DNA of 64,000 nucleotides from Thiosocius sp963719025 (GTDB taxonomy: Bacteria > Pseudomonadota > Gammaproteobacteria > Chromatiales > Chromatiaceae). How positions within the stretch are numbered: position 1 is the first letter of the stretch; every line of letters starts with the position of its first letter. The DNA is taken from the NCBI GenBank assembly GCA_963719025.1, contig CAVRBK010000005.1, positions 16,764-80,763 of the forward strand, given 5' to 3'. Below, in pieces: positions 56,044 through 64,000 of the stretch. Below the pieces are notes generated by a model that saw only the letters and a program-made list of their open reading frames with translations, was not told the DNA's origin and searched no databases. Both the position numbers and the translations under genes were made by a program.

Positions 56044-56837
56044 ACCAGCCAGAGAATGGCCACCCCGAGTAGCAGTCGGTAAATAACGAACGGCCACATG
56101 CCGATACGCTCAATGAACTTTAGAAAGAAGTGGATCGTGATATAGGCGGCAACGCCGGCCAACAGTACGCCGGTGCCCAGCGATACCCAGTCGACCGGGG
56201 TGCTCTCCTGTGCCAGGTCGAGGGTCACCAGGGTACCCGACGCGAGTATGGTCGGAATCGACAGAAGAAACGAGAATCTCGCCGCCGCCGCACGATTCAG
56301 GCCAAGCCAAAGGCCGGCGGTCATCGTGATACCCGAGCGCGATGTGCCCGGTATCAGGGCGAGGACCTGGCTCAGGCCGATAATGACGGCGTCGCCCGGT
56401 GTCAGCCGGTCGATGTCACGTTCGCGCCGGGCCTTCAGGTCGACGAATCCGAGCAGCAGGCCGAACAAGATTGTCGTCAAGGCGATCACCCAGGGTTCAC
56501 GCAACGCGGTCTCGACATACGATTTCAGCAGCAGCCCGGCGACCACGACCGGAATGGTGCCGATAATGATCGCCCAGCCCAAGCGGCTTTCCGTCGTCTG
56601 TTCGCGACGGCCGGTAAAGGATAGGATCCAGCCAGAGGCAATCGCGAGGATGTCGCGGCGAAAAAACGCCATCACCGCAATCAGCGAGCCGAGGTGTACA
56701 GCGACGTCGAACGCAAGCCCCTGGTCCGAAAACCCAAACAGGTACGGTGACAAAATCAGGTGACCTGAACTGGAGATCGGCAGGAACTCGGTCAGCCCCT
56801 GGACAACCGCCAGAACCAGGATCTGCAGTTCGCTCAT
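56037..56837 (-). CDS. uppP: Undecaprenyl-diphosphatase UppP
   Basis: Inner-membrane phosphatase that turns undecaprenyl diphosphate into the monophosphate lipid carrier for peptidoglycan and surface sugars. 266 residues. The signature motifs are QGLTEFLPISSSGHL near the N-terminus and PGTSRSGITM mid-protein. Several membrane helices. Start ATG 56837; it overlaps the galE stop. Confidence 0.95.
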   Translation of the reverse strand: MSELQILVLAVVQGLTEFLPISSSGHLILSPYLFGFSDQGLAFDVAVHLGSLIAVMAFFRRDILAIASGWILSFTGRREQTTESRLGWAIIIGTIPVVVAGLLLKSYVETALREPWVIALTTILFGLLLGFVDLKARRERDIDRLTPGDAVIIGLSQVLALIPGTSRSGITMTAGLWLGLNRAAAARFSFLLSIPTILASGTLVTLDLAQESTPVDWVSLGTGVLLAGVAAYITIHFFLKFIERIGMWPFVIYRLLLGVAILWLVY

Positions 56838-57826
56838 GCCTCGCGGTCTGCGAGCTTGCGCTCCCAATTCAGTGAGCTTCGGGCGATCTCCTCGAGATCG
56901 TCATAGCGAGGCGCCCATCCCAACACGTCTCGGACCTTCTGTGCGCCGGCAATCAGCGCCGGAGGGTCGCCGGCACGGCGCGCTTCCTCAATGATATTCA
57001 GTGGTGCACCGTGCACTTTCTGGACGGTGTCCAGTACCTCGCGCACGCTGTAACCATGGCCATAACCACAGTTCAGGATCTGCGATTCGCCGCCGCCTGC
57101 GAGGTAGTCGAGGGCCTTGAGGTGGGCATCTGCGAGGTCCTCGACGTGGATATAATCGCGCACACCCGTACCATCGGGCGTCGGGTAGTCCGTACCAAAG
57201 ATATACAGCGCGTCGCGCTTGCCCACAGCGTGCTCCGCTGCAACTTTCATCAGCAGTGTGGCGCCCGGTGTCGACTGACCGATGCGGCCCTCCGGGTCAG
57301 ATCCGGCGACATTGAAGTAGCGCAGGATGACGTAACGCAGGTCGGACGCTGCACCGAGGTCGCGTAGCATGTGCTCAGTCATGAGCTTCGACATGCCGTA
57401 GGGATTGATTGGCTGGGTCGGGGTATCTTCCCAGCACTGCTCGTCGTCCGGGATGCCGTAAACCGCCGCAGTGGACGAAAAAACGAAGTGTTTGACCCCA
57501 GCATCAACACAGCACTCCAGAAGATTGCGTGTTGCGCAGGTATTGTTGCGGTAATACATCAATGGATCGGAAACGGATTCCGGCACGATGGTATGCGCCG
57601 CGAAGTGGATTACCGTGTCGACGGCATGTTCACGCAGCACCCGGGAGACCAACGCCTTGTCCGCGGTGTCGCCCTCCACGAAATCGCCGTACAGGACATT
57701 CTCGCGGAAGCCCTTGGACAGGTTGTCCAGGGTGACGACTTTCTTGCCGGCCTCACCGAGCTGACGCACGGTGTGGCTGCCGATATAGCCGGCGCCGCCG
57801 GTTACAAGAATCGAGTTCGAAGACAT
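56834..57826 (-). CDS. galE: UDP-glucose 4-epimerase
   Basis: Interconverts UDP-glucose and UDP-galactose (or the N-acetyl forms) with bound NAD. 330 residues, short-chain dehydrogenase type. NAD loop GGAGYIGSH, then DNLSKG, the catalytic Ser/Thr in FSSTAAVYG and the Tyr-x-x-x-Lys pair in NPYGMSK. Read first in an operon with uppP, joined in ATGA. Supplies sugars for surface polymers. Confidence 0.95.
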   Translation of the reverse strand: MSSNSILVTGGAGYIGSHTVRQLGEAGKKVVTLDNLSKGFRENVLYGDFVEGDTADKALVSRVLREHAVDTVIHFAAHTIVPESVSDPLMYYRNNTCATRNLLECCVDAGVKHFVFSSTAAVYGIPDDEQCWEDTPTQPINPYGMSKLMTEHMLRDLGAASDLRYVILRYFNVAGSDPEGRIGQSTPGATLLMKVAAEHAVGKRDALYIFGTDYPTPDGTGVRDYIHVEDLADAHLKALDYLAGGGESQILNCGYGHGYSVREVLDTVQKVHGAPLNIIEEARRAGDPPALIAGAQKVRDVLGWAPRYDDLEEIARSSLNWERKLADREA

Positions 57827-57901
57827 TCGAGGGGGGTCCTTTGTTTTCTATCGCTGAGGGGTTTCTGCCGGGTCGTATGATAACCGCAGGGCGATGCAGA
57901 A

Positions 57902-58522
57902 TCATGCGCCCCGGTAATCGAAAAACCGCGGGGCCTGTGGCACCCCGGGATTGAGCACCGCCATGCTCGCGTAGTAGCGGTCGGCCGGTGAGAATCTGAA
58001 GGTATGCAGCTGCAAGGGATCAGCGGCCCGGGAAAATATGCCGAGTCCGCAGGCCTTCTGACGGGCCTCGAAGCTGGTCCATCGTTGGATGAACGCGCTC
58101 GTTCGCTCGCCTTCGGGCACGGCCTCAAGTTCGCTGACGTCCGCCTCCGACATCACCCGCCGGGCGAGACGCAGCGGGTCTTCGATCTCCCGTGCACGCT
58201 CAATGTCGACACCAATGGCATGCTCCTGGGTGACGCCCAGCAGGGCCATGCCATGGCTGTGCGAAAGGTTGAACTGCAGATCTCCGGGCGGCTCGCTGAG
58301 AAGAGGTTTGCCGGCGGGGTGGCGATCGAACTCGAGCGCCTCCGATGGACACTGCAGATAGCGTGCAAGGATGTCACGCATGGCCGCATGCGCCCGGTCG
58401 CGGGGCGCCTCGGCGGGCAGCATGATTCTCCAGATATCGACGGTGTTGGCGGCGGGCTCTGGATGTTCCGGACCGGGCAGCCATTGCGGTCTGGAGTGAG
58501 AAGGGGGTTGCTGTAGGTCCAT
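57902..58522 (-). CDS. 4'-phosphopantetheinyl transferase (Sfp type)
   Basis: A 206-residue enzyme that moves phosphopantetheine from CoA to carrier proteins. Motifs are NLSHSHGMALLGV, the metal-binding IGVDIER (Asp, Glu), and WTSFEARQKACGLG, a variant of the usual WxxKEAxxKxxG. In this window its only visible carrier-protein candidate is the ACP at 50476. That substrate link is inferred from distance and context. Confidence 0.88.
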   Translation of the reverse strand: MDLQQPPSHSRPQWLPGPEHPEPAANTVDIWRIMLPAEAPRDRAHAAMRDILARYLQCPSEALEFDRHPAGKPLLSEPPGDLQFNLSHSHGMALLGVTQEHAIGVDIERAREIEDPLRLARRVMSEADVSELEAVPEGERTSAFIQRWTSFEARQKACGLGIFSRAADPLQLHTFRFSPADRYYASMAVLNPGVPQAPRFFDYRGA

Positions 58523-58622
58523 CGCATTCTCGGGTGGATATGCTGGCCATCATAGCAATCCATCCTGTTATTCTGTGCGCGCCAGTCAGTCTTAAAACAA
58601 GTTAATACGCGCCGGAGGGGCA

Positions 58623-60379
58623 GTGGATCGGATGCAAAGTGCCATTGTTCGTAAGAGCCCCGCGCCGGTGGGGGATGAAGACCGCATCGCGCCGGAAGGT
58701 GTCTCGCCCTTGCTGTGGCGTCTTTACCAGGCACGCGGGGTGGCATCGGCACGTGATGTCGAGCGAGACCTCGCAGGCCTGATCCCGCCGAGCCGGATGG
58801 CGGGGCTCGACGCTGCGGTCGATCTGCTGGTCGCTGCGCTGCAGCGGCAGCAACGCATTCTGGTCATTGGCGATTTCGACGCAGACGGGGCAACCAGCTG
58901 CGCCCTGGCGGTGCGTGCGCTGCGGGCTTTCGGCTGCAGCGATGTGGATTTCCTGGTGCCCAACCGGTTCGAATTCGGCTACGGCTTGACGCCGGAGATC
59001 GTCGAGTTCGCGCGTTCGCGGGAACCAGCAAATGATCGTGACGGTCGACAACGGCATTTCCAGCGTGGCCGGTGTCGCCGCCGCGAAAAAGCTGGGTTGG
59101 CAGGTGATGGTGACCGACCACCATCTGGCGGGCGATACGCTGCCCGATGCCGATGCCATGGTAAATCCCGAACCTCAGCGGCAACGCCTTTGCGTCGAAG
59201 GCACTGGCCGGGCGTGGGTGTCATCTTTTACGTCTTGCTTGGCCTGAGAGGTCGATTGCGCGAAATCGCCTGGTTCGAATCCCACGCCATCGCTGACCCG
59301 AACATGGCGGAATATCTCGACCTGGTCGCCCTCGGCACAGTGGCCGACGTGGTCCCGCTCGATCGCAACAACCGGATACTGGTGCACCAGGGGCTGGCTC
59401 GCATCCGTGCCGGGCGCTGTCGCCCCGGCATCACCGCCTGCTGCGCATCGCCGGGCGCAATCCAGCGCGCGCGCAGGCGGTGGATATGGGATTCGCGGTG
59501 GGGCCGCGCCTGAATGCGGCCGGACGGCTGGAGGATATGGCCCTCGGCATCGAGTGTCTCCTCACTGACGACCCGGAGCGGGCACGGCAGCTGGCGGCTG
59601 AACTCGATGGACTCAATCGAGAGCGGCGCACCATCGAAAACGAGATGAAGCAGCAGGCCGAGGCGATGCTGGCTGAGTGGGCGCCGGATGACGAGATCGC
59701 GCTGCCCTGGGGGTTGTGCCTGTACCGGGAGGCCTGGCATCAAGGCGTCATCGGCATACTGGCCTCTCGGATCAAGGAACGTCTGCATCGGCCAGTGATT
59801 GTTTTCGCCGCAAGTGGAGATGGCTGGATCAAGGGATCGGCCCGATCCGTGCCCGGCCTGCACATCCGCGATGCACTCGATGAGGTTGCCGTGGGGCATC
59901 CATCGGTTCTGGAAAAGTTCGGCGGACATGCGATGGCGGCCGGCATGTCGATCAGGGAGACCGATTTCGCCAGGTTTGCTGACGCGTTTGACACGGTGGT
60001 GCGTTCGCACCTGAGTGCCGACCATTTGCAGGCCTGTGTCGTCTCGGATGGACAGATAGCAGCCGAGGAGATCTCGCTGGATACCGCGCGTGACATCATG
60101 AATGGCGGTCCATGGGGCCAGGGATTCGAGGAGCCGATATTCGATGACGAGTTTGATGTGCTCAGCAGTCGGGTTGTCGGCGAAAAACACTGGAAACTGC
60201 TTGTTCAACCCTGTGGCGGCCAGACAGCATCTGACGCCATCGCATTCAACGCGGTCGAGCAGATGCCGGAAATGCCCCCACGGATCCGGGCGGCCTATCG
60301 ACTGGACGAGAACGAGTGGCAGGGCAGGGTAAGCCTGCAACTGCGCATCGAACATATGGAAGAGATAAACGAGTCATGA
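58623..60379 (+). CDS. recJ: Single-stranded-DNA exonuclease RecJ, frameshifted
   Basis: 5'-3' exonuclease in recombination and mismatch repair. The start is GTG 58623 after GGAGGGG. Motifs are VIGDFDADGATS (motif I), VTDHHLAG (the DHH motif), ALGTVADVVPL and GPRLNAAGRLED, then SARSVPGLHIRD and FGGHAMAAG. They are spread over frames. Breaks fall near 59027, 59170, 59212 and 59432, the last probably a missing C in a CCC run. The total span gives about 585 residues, normal for RecJ. Its stop overlaps darP in ATGA. Likely sequence errors. Confidence 0.87.
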
Positions 60380-60882
60380 GTGACGAAAGCACGACAGAGG
60401 CCCCTGTCAATGAAAAGCCCAGCAAATCGGCGCGCAAACGTGAGCTGCTGGCGTTGCAGGGACTGGCGGACCAGATGGCGACTCTGAGCGATAGTCAACT
60501 GCGTAAATTGAATATCGAGGAGGCCCTGCGCGAGGCGATTGCCGAATTGCGTGCGATGCGGCCTTCGGGCGCGCGAAACCGGCAGATAAAACATTGCGTG
60601 AAACTGATGGATCCCGAGGAACTGCAGGAGGTGCGCGTGTATATCGCGGATCAGCAGTCAAAGCGGGTCGGCTCGAACCAGGTCTTTCATGAGATCGAAC
60701 GTTGGCGGGATCGGCTGATCGAGGAGGGCGATACGGCGCTCGAGGCGCTTTTCACGACAAACGATACGCTGGATCGCCAACACGTCCGACGTCTGTGCCG
60801 CGATGCCGTGCGCGAGCGAGAGTCGGGCAAGCCGGCTGGGGCGGGACGCAAGCTGTTCCGCTACCTGAAAGACGCACTTTGA
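60376..60882 (+). CDS. darP: Ribosome-associated protein DarP (YjgA)
   Basis: A 168-residue protein of the DUF615 family. In E. coli it binds late 50S ribosome precursors. Marks are KSARKRELLALQGLADQM, LREAIAELRAM, then ARNRQIKHCVKLM and LRKLFRYLKD-like (AGRKLFRYLKD) end. Start ATG 60376 overlaps the recJ stop. Confidence 0.92.
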   Translation: MSDESTTEAPVNEKPSKSARKRELLALQGLADQMATLSDSQLRKLNIEEALREAIAELRAMRPSGARNRQIKHCVKLMDPEELQEVRVYIADQQSKRVGSNQVFHEIERWRDRLIEEGDTALEALFTTNDTLDRQHVRRLCRDAVRERESGKPAGAGRKLFRYLKDAL

Positions 60883-61200
60883 ATTTTCACAAGGTGGTGC
60901 ATGCCACCGATTCGTGAAACTGTGGGCGTTGCCGGCGCGAAAACCGGTTGTGCCAGTGACCTTTTCGCCGATTCCTGTCGGACTGCCGCTCTGGCCTTGA
61001 AACGGGCAAAGGGTCAAAAAAATTAAATGCTTAGGCCAAATTCGTTCGTTCGGTTCGACTTAAACCCCCGATATTGCGACAGTTTTGTTGCGGCGCAACA
61101 GATCGTCTTGGACGGTCGTCCGTATTAAACATTGATTTCTCCCGCCAAGTCCCTTAAATACGCTATTACTTATTCAGGCCAAACAGTGAAAAGAAAGCGA
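60883..61200. other. Intergenic region upstream of the sdh operon
   Basis: About 318 bases. No open frame with a start signal. The AT-rich patch at 61015-61030 and the stretch around 61120-61150 are the likely promoter area for sdhCDAB. I could not assign firm -35/-10 elements. No terminator is evident after darP. Confidence 0.45.
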
Positions 61201-61581
61201 ATGACTGCAAGCACACGTCGCCCCGTCCACCTGGATCTCACCAAAATAAAGCTCCCCATCGGGGGAATCATGTCGATCATTCACCGGGCTACCGGGATCT
61301 TCATGTTTCTCGTATTGCCCTACCTGATCTACCTGCTCAATCTTGCGCTGTCCGGTGCCGAGGGTTATGCCCAGGCCCACGAGTCAGTTCACGGGTTCAT
61401 TGGTACGGTCTTCATCTTCCTTCTGATGTGGTCCTTGATGCATCACCTGCTGGCGGGTATCCGCTACCTGTTGATCGATGTGGATATGGGTGTCGAGAAG
61501 GAGATGGCACGCCAGACGGCGCTGGCCGTCAGCGTGGCCGGTCCGATACTCGGTCTTCTGCTGACAGGAGGTGTGCTATGA
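61201..61581 (+). CDS. sdhC: Succinate dehydrogenase cytochrome b556 subunit
   Basis: Membrane anchor subunit that binds haem b and ubiquinone with SdhD. 126 residues from ATG 61201; a GTG five codons upstream is also possible. The N-terminal signature is RRPVHLDL and then IMSIIHRATGI (Ser and Arg near the quinone). Three membrane helices, and the haem ligand His in LMHHLLAGIRYL. The stop overlaps sdhD in ATGA. Confidence 0.95.
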   Translation: MTASTRRPVHLDLTKIKLPIGGIMSIIHRATGIFMFLVLPYLIYLLNLALSGAEGYAQAHESVHGFIGTVFIFLLMWSLMHHLLAGIRYLLIDVDMGVEKEMARQTALAVSVAGPILGLLLTGGVL

Positions 61582-61919
61582 GCCGCAAAGCATCCGGCCT
61601 CAAGGCCTGGGCGATCCAGCGTCTCACCGCAATCTATATTGGGTTGTTTTCCCTCTATCTTGTTTTTGGCTTCCTGTTCTCTGCGCCGGCGGATTATGCC
61701 GAGCTGAAGGCGTGGATCGGAGGCCCAGTGGTCAGCGTGGCGATGCTGTTGTTCGTGGTCAGCGTGCTGATGCATGCCTGGATCGGCGTACGCGACGTGC
61801 TGATCGACTACGTTCATCCGATCACCTACCGGGCCACGGCGCTTGGCGTGGTCGCACTATCGCTCGTCGCAATGGGATTGTGGGCCGCTCAGGCACTCAT
61901 CCTGGTCCGCCTGGTCTGA
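61578..61919 (+). CDS. sdhD: Succinate dehydrogenase membrane anchor subunit
   Basis: 113 residues with three membrane helices. The opening SGLKAWAIQRLTAIYIGLF is the family start, and the haem/quinone face includes His in LMHAWIGVRDVLIDY. Translationally coupled to sdhC. With SdhC it anchors SdhAB to the inner membrane. Confidence 0.94.
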   Translation: MSRKASGLKAWAIQRLTAIYIGLFSLYLVFGFLFSAPADYAELKAWIGGPVVSVAMLLFVVSVLMHAWIGVRDVLIDYVHPITYRATALGVVALSLVAMGLWAAQALILVRLV

Positions 61920-61946
61920 CTTAGATCCCAACGAAAGAAGAACACA

Positions 61947-63707
61947 ATGGCTTTAAACAAAAGACGCTTCGACGCCCTGATCATTGGTGCCGGTGGTGCC
62001 GGTCTCAATGCAGCAATCCAGTTGGCCGATACCGACGCGCGGGTTGCGGTGGTATCAAAAGTATTTCCCACGCGCTCACACACTGTCGCTGCACAGGGTG
62101 GGGTGAATGCGGCGCTCGCCAATGTCCTGCCCGACAATTGGCACTGGCACATGTTCGACACGGTGAAGGGCTCCGATTACCTCGGGGATCAGGATGCGAT
62201 CGAGTTCATGTGCCGCGAAGCGATTCCGACCGTGTATGAACTCGAACACAACGGCGTACCGTTTTCCCGCCTCGACAATGGCAAGATCTATCAGCGTGCC
62301 TTTGGCGGACAGAGTCAGGATTTCGGTGGAGCCCAGGCGGCCCGCACCTGTGCGGCCGCTGACCGAACCGGACACGCCATCCTGCATACGCTCTACCAGC
62401 AGAACGTGCGCGCCCGTACCCATTTCTTCGACGAGTACTTTGCCGTCGATCTGATCAAGGACGACGAGGGCGCCATTCTTGGTGCGCTGGTCATGGAGAT
62501 CGAGACAGGTGAACCGCTGCTGATCGAGGCCAAGGCCACCGTGCTGGCCACTGGCGGTTGCGGACAGGTGTATCGCACCACGTCGAATGCCCACATCAAT
62601 ACGGGCGACGGAACGGCCATGGCGCTACGTGCCGGCATTCCGCTGATGGACATGGAGTTTTTCCAGTTCCACCCGACCGGCATCGCCGGCAGGGGCATGC
62701 TGATCACCGAGGGTGTGCGCGGTGAGGGCGGCTACCTGGTGAACAAGGATGGCGAGCGCTTCATGGAGCGTTATGCGCCAAATGCCAAGGACCTCGCCAG
62801 CCGCGACGTTGTCTCGCGCGCCATCGTTACCGAGGTCAAGGAAGGCCGTGGTTGCGGGCCGGATGCGGATCACGTGCTGCTCAAGCTCGATCATCTGGGC
62901 GAGGAGATCATCAACAAGCGACTGCCGGGTATTCGCGAGAGCGGCAGGATCTTCGCCGGTGTCGACGCGGTGAAAGAACCGTTGCCGGTGTTCCCGACAG
63001 CGCATTACGTGATGGGCGGTATACCGACAGATCCCTACGGACGCGTCATCGTGCCCGAGGGTACTGGCGAAGAGGTGGTGCCCGGTCTGTACGCGGCGGG
63101 CGAATGCGCCTGCGTGTCCGTACATGGCGCCAATCGCCTGGGCGGCAATTCACTGCTTGATATTCTCGTATTTGGGCGCGCTGCCGGGCTCGATGTCATC
63201 GACAATCTGAAAGAGAACAAGAACCACCGTCCAATGAACGAAACCAGCGTTGAGCAGGCCATGGCGCGCCTGACCCGTTGGGATCAGACGGGCGAGGGCA
63301 TCTCGGTGCGCGAATTGCGTGATGAATTCCGCAAGACCATGGAAGATCATGCCGGTGTGTTCCGTACCGAGGAGATCATGGTCGAGGGTATGGAGAAGCT
63401 CAAGGCGCTGCGTGACAAGCTGCCGGACGTGCGCCTCAACGACCACTCGAAGGTTTTCAATACCGCGCGGGTAGAGGCCCTGGAGTTGGAGAACCTGGTC
63501 GATACCGGTATCGCCATTGCCTATTCGGCGTCCATGCGCCAGGAAAGCCGCGGGGCGCACTCCCGTCCTGACCATCCAAGCCGCGATGATGCCAACTGGA
63601 TGAAGCACAGCCTGTACTTCAGGGAGAACGACCGCATGGACTACAAGCCGGTGCGCACCAAGCCGCTCACCGTCGAAACCTTCCCGCCGAAAGAACGCGT
63701 GTACTGA
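61947..63707 (+). CDS. sdhA: Succinate dehydrogenase flavoprotein subunit
   Basis: Oxidises succinate to fumarate in the TCA cycle and passes electrons to SdhB. 586 residues, intact. FAD loop IGAGGAGLNAAIQL, the covalent-FAD His in RSHTVAAQGG, active-site FHPTG, HYVMGGI and the Arg-rich REGRGAHSR-like end (QESRGAHSRPDHP). Start ATG 27 bases after sdhD with GAAAGAAG upstream. Confidence 0.97.
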   Translation: MALNKRRFDALIIGAGGAGLNAAIQLADTDARVAVVSKVFPTRSHTVAAQGGVNAALANVLPDNWHWHMFDTVKGSDYLGDQDAIEFMCREAIPTVYELEHNGVPFSRLDNGKIYQRAFGGQSQDFGGAQAARTCAAADRTGHAILHTLYQQNVRARTHFFDEYFAVDLIKDDEGAILGALVMEIETGEPLLIEAKATVLATGGCGQVYRTTSNAHINTGDGTAMALRAGIPLMDMEFFQFHPTGIAGRGMLITEGVRGEGGYLVNKDGERFMERYAPNAKDLASRDVVSRAIVTEVKEGRGCGPDADHVLLKLDHLGEEIINKRLPGIRESGRIFAGVDAVKEPLPVFPTAHYVMGGIPTDPYGRVIVPEGTGEEVVPGLYAAGECACVSVHGANRLGGNSLLDILVFGRAAGLDVIDNLKENKNHRPMNETSVEQAMARLTRWDQTGEGISVRELRDEFRKTMEDHAGVFRTEEIMVEGMEKLKALRDKLPDVRLNDHSKVFNTARVEALELENLVDTGIAIAYSASMRQESRGAHSRPDHPSRDDANWMKHSLYFRENDRMDYKPVRTKPLTVETFPPKERVY

Positions 63708-63717
63708 GGAGCTGTCC

Positions 63718-64000
63718 ATGAAGTTTCTGATTTCCCGATTCAACCCCGAGAGCGACAGCAAGCCCTACATGCAGGAGTTTGACGTCGAAGTCACGCGCGG
63801 CATGATGTTGCGCGATGCCTTACTGGACGTTAAACGTCAGGATGAGTCCTTCAACTTCCGTCACTCCTGCGGCGAAGGGGTTTGTGGCTCCGACGGCGTG
63901 AACGTCAATGGCGTCAACAAGCTGGCCTGTATCACCCCGGTGTCCGAGCTGAAAGATCCGGTCGAGGTGCGGCCGTTCCCGGGCCGTCCGATCATTCGTG
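63718..64000 (+). CDS. sdhB: Succinate dehydrogenase iron-sulfur subunit (3' end outside window)
   Basis: The first 94 residues are present. Start ATG 63718 after GAGGAGCTG. The plant-type [2Fe-2S] ligands are in SCGEGVCGSDG, with another Cys in KLACIT. The [3Fe-4S] and [4Fe-4S] part lies beyond the window edge. Gene order sdhCDAB. Confidence 0.95.
   Translation, partial: MKFLISRFNPESDSKPYMQEFDVEVTRGMMLRDALLDVKRQDESFNFRHSCGEGVCGSDGVNVNGVNKLACITPVSELKDPVEVRPFPGRPIIR

Noticed and set aside
1..64000. CRISPR arrays, insertion sequences, prophage or integron
   Set aside because: I saw no regularly spaced direct repeats, transposase or integrase motifs, or terminal inverted repeats anywhere in the window.

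Overview
The window is a GC-rich gammaproteobacterial chromosome segment. It most resembles a free-living, possibly sulfur-oxidising, Chromatiales-type organism. This rests on gene order and protein families read by eye, not on a database search. Supporting signs are the lol/comEC/exbBD/lpxK/kdsB/rne/rluC envelope block, csiV next to mfd, gltX next to glnS, exported DsrE-like and rhodanese-like proteins, a nine-haem cytochrome, and exosortase-A (XrtA)-associated metabolic genes. I see no insertion sequence, prophage or CRISPR array.

Layout. 1-2.8 kb: a three-gene module of uncharacterised helical, membrane and Gly-rich coiled-coil proteins. 3-11.7 kb: a CvfB-like RNA-binding protein, a frameshifted haemolysin III protein, tRNA-Val, gltX, a heavily frameshifted glnS, tRNA-Ala and tRNA-Glu, a small exported protein, a glycerophosphodiesterase and a carbonic anhydrase. 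12-24 kb: a TIR-membrane-TPR protein, a TlpA-like thioredoxin, a 1070-residue nine-haem cytochrome, csiV, a frameshifted mfd, and the relic of a TetR-RND efflux operon. 24-30.5 kb: exported DsrE-like and rhodanese proteins, an alpha/beta hydrolase, a TrpD2-Rieske pair and the agmatine pathway aguA-aguB. 30.7-45.5 kb: the envelope block lolCD, DUF2062, comEC, exbB, exbD, lpxK, ycaR, kdsB, tyrosine phosphatase, rne, rluC, HAD phosphatase and sppA. 45.5-48.4 kb: a Pho box followed by phoB-phoR-phoU. 48.4-58.5 kb: the XrtA-associated branch (amidotransferase, acyl carrier protein, two hydrolases, PLP decarboxylase, acyl-CoA ligase), then a trypsin-like protease, uppP, galE and a phosphopantetheinyl transferase. 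58.6-64 kb: recJ (frameshifted), darP and sdhCDAB, with sdhB cut by the window edge.

How the genes work together. The XrtA-branch genes look like a small-molecule assembly line: ligase, carrier protein, decarboxylase, amidotransferase and hydrolases. The nearby phosphopantetheinyl transferase could activate the carrier protein, and UppP and GalE supply lipid carrier and sugar for surface polysaccharide. No exosortase and no PEP-CTERM protein is visible, so that branch is detached from its usual partner within this window. LolCD, LpxK, KdsB and ExbBD all serve the outer membrane.

A caution for any user: glnS, mfd, recJ, rne, lpxK, exbD and the haemolysin III gene each carry one or more one-base frame breaks with otherwise well preserved protein sequence, while long neighbours (sdhA, comEC, the cytochrome, phoR) are intact. 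Several broken genes are normally essential, so I treat them as real genes with sequence or assembly errors.
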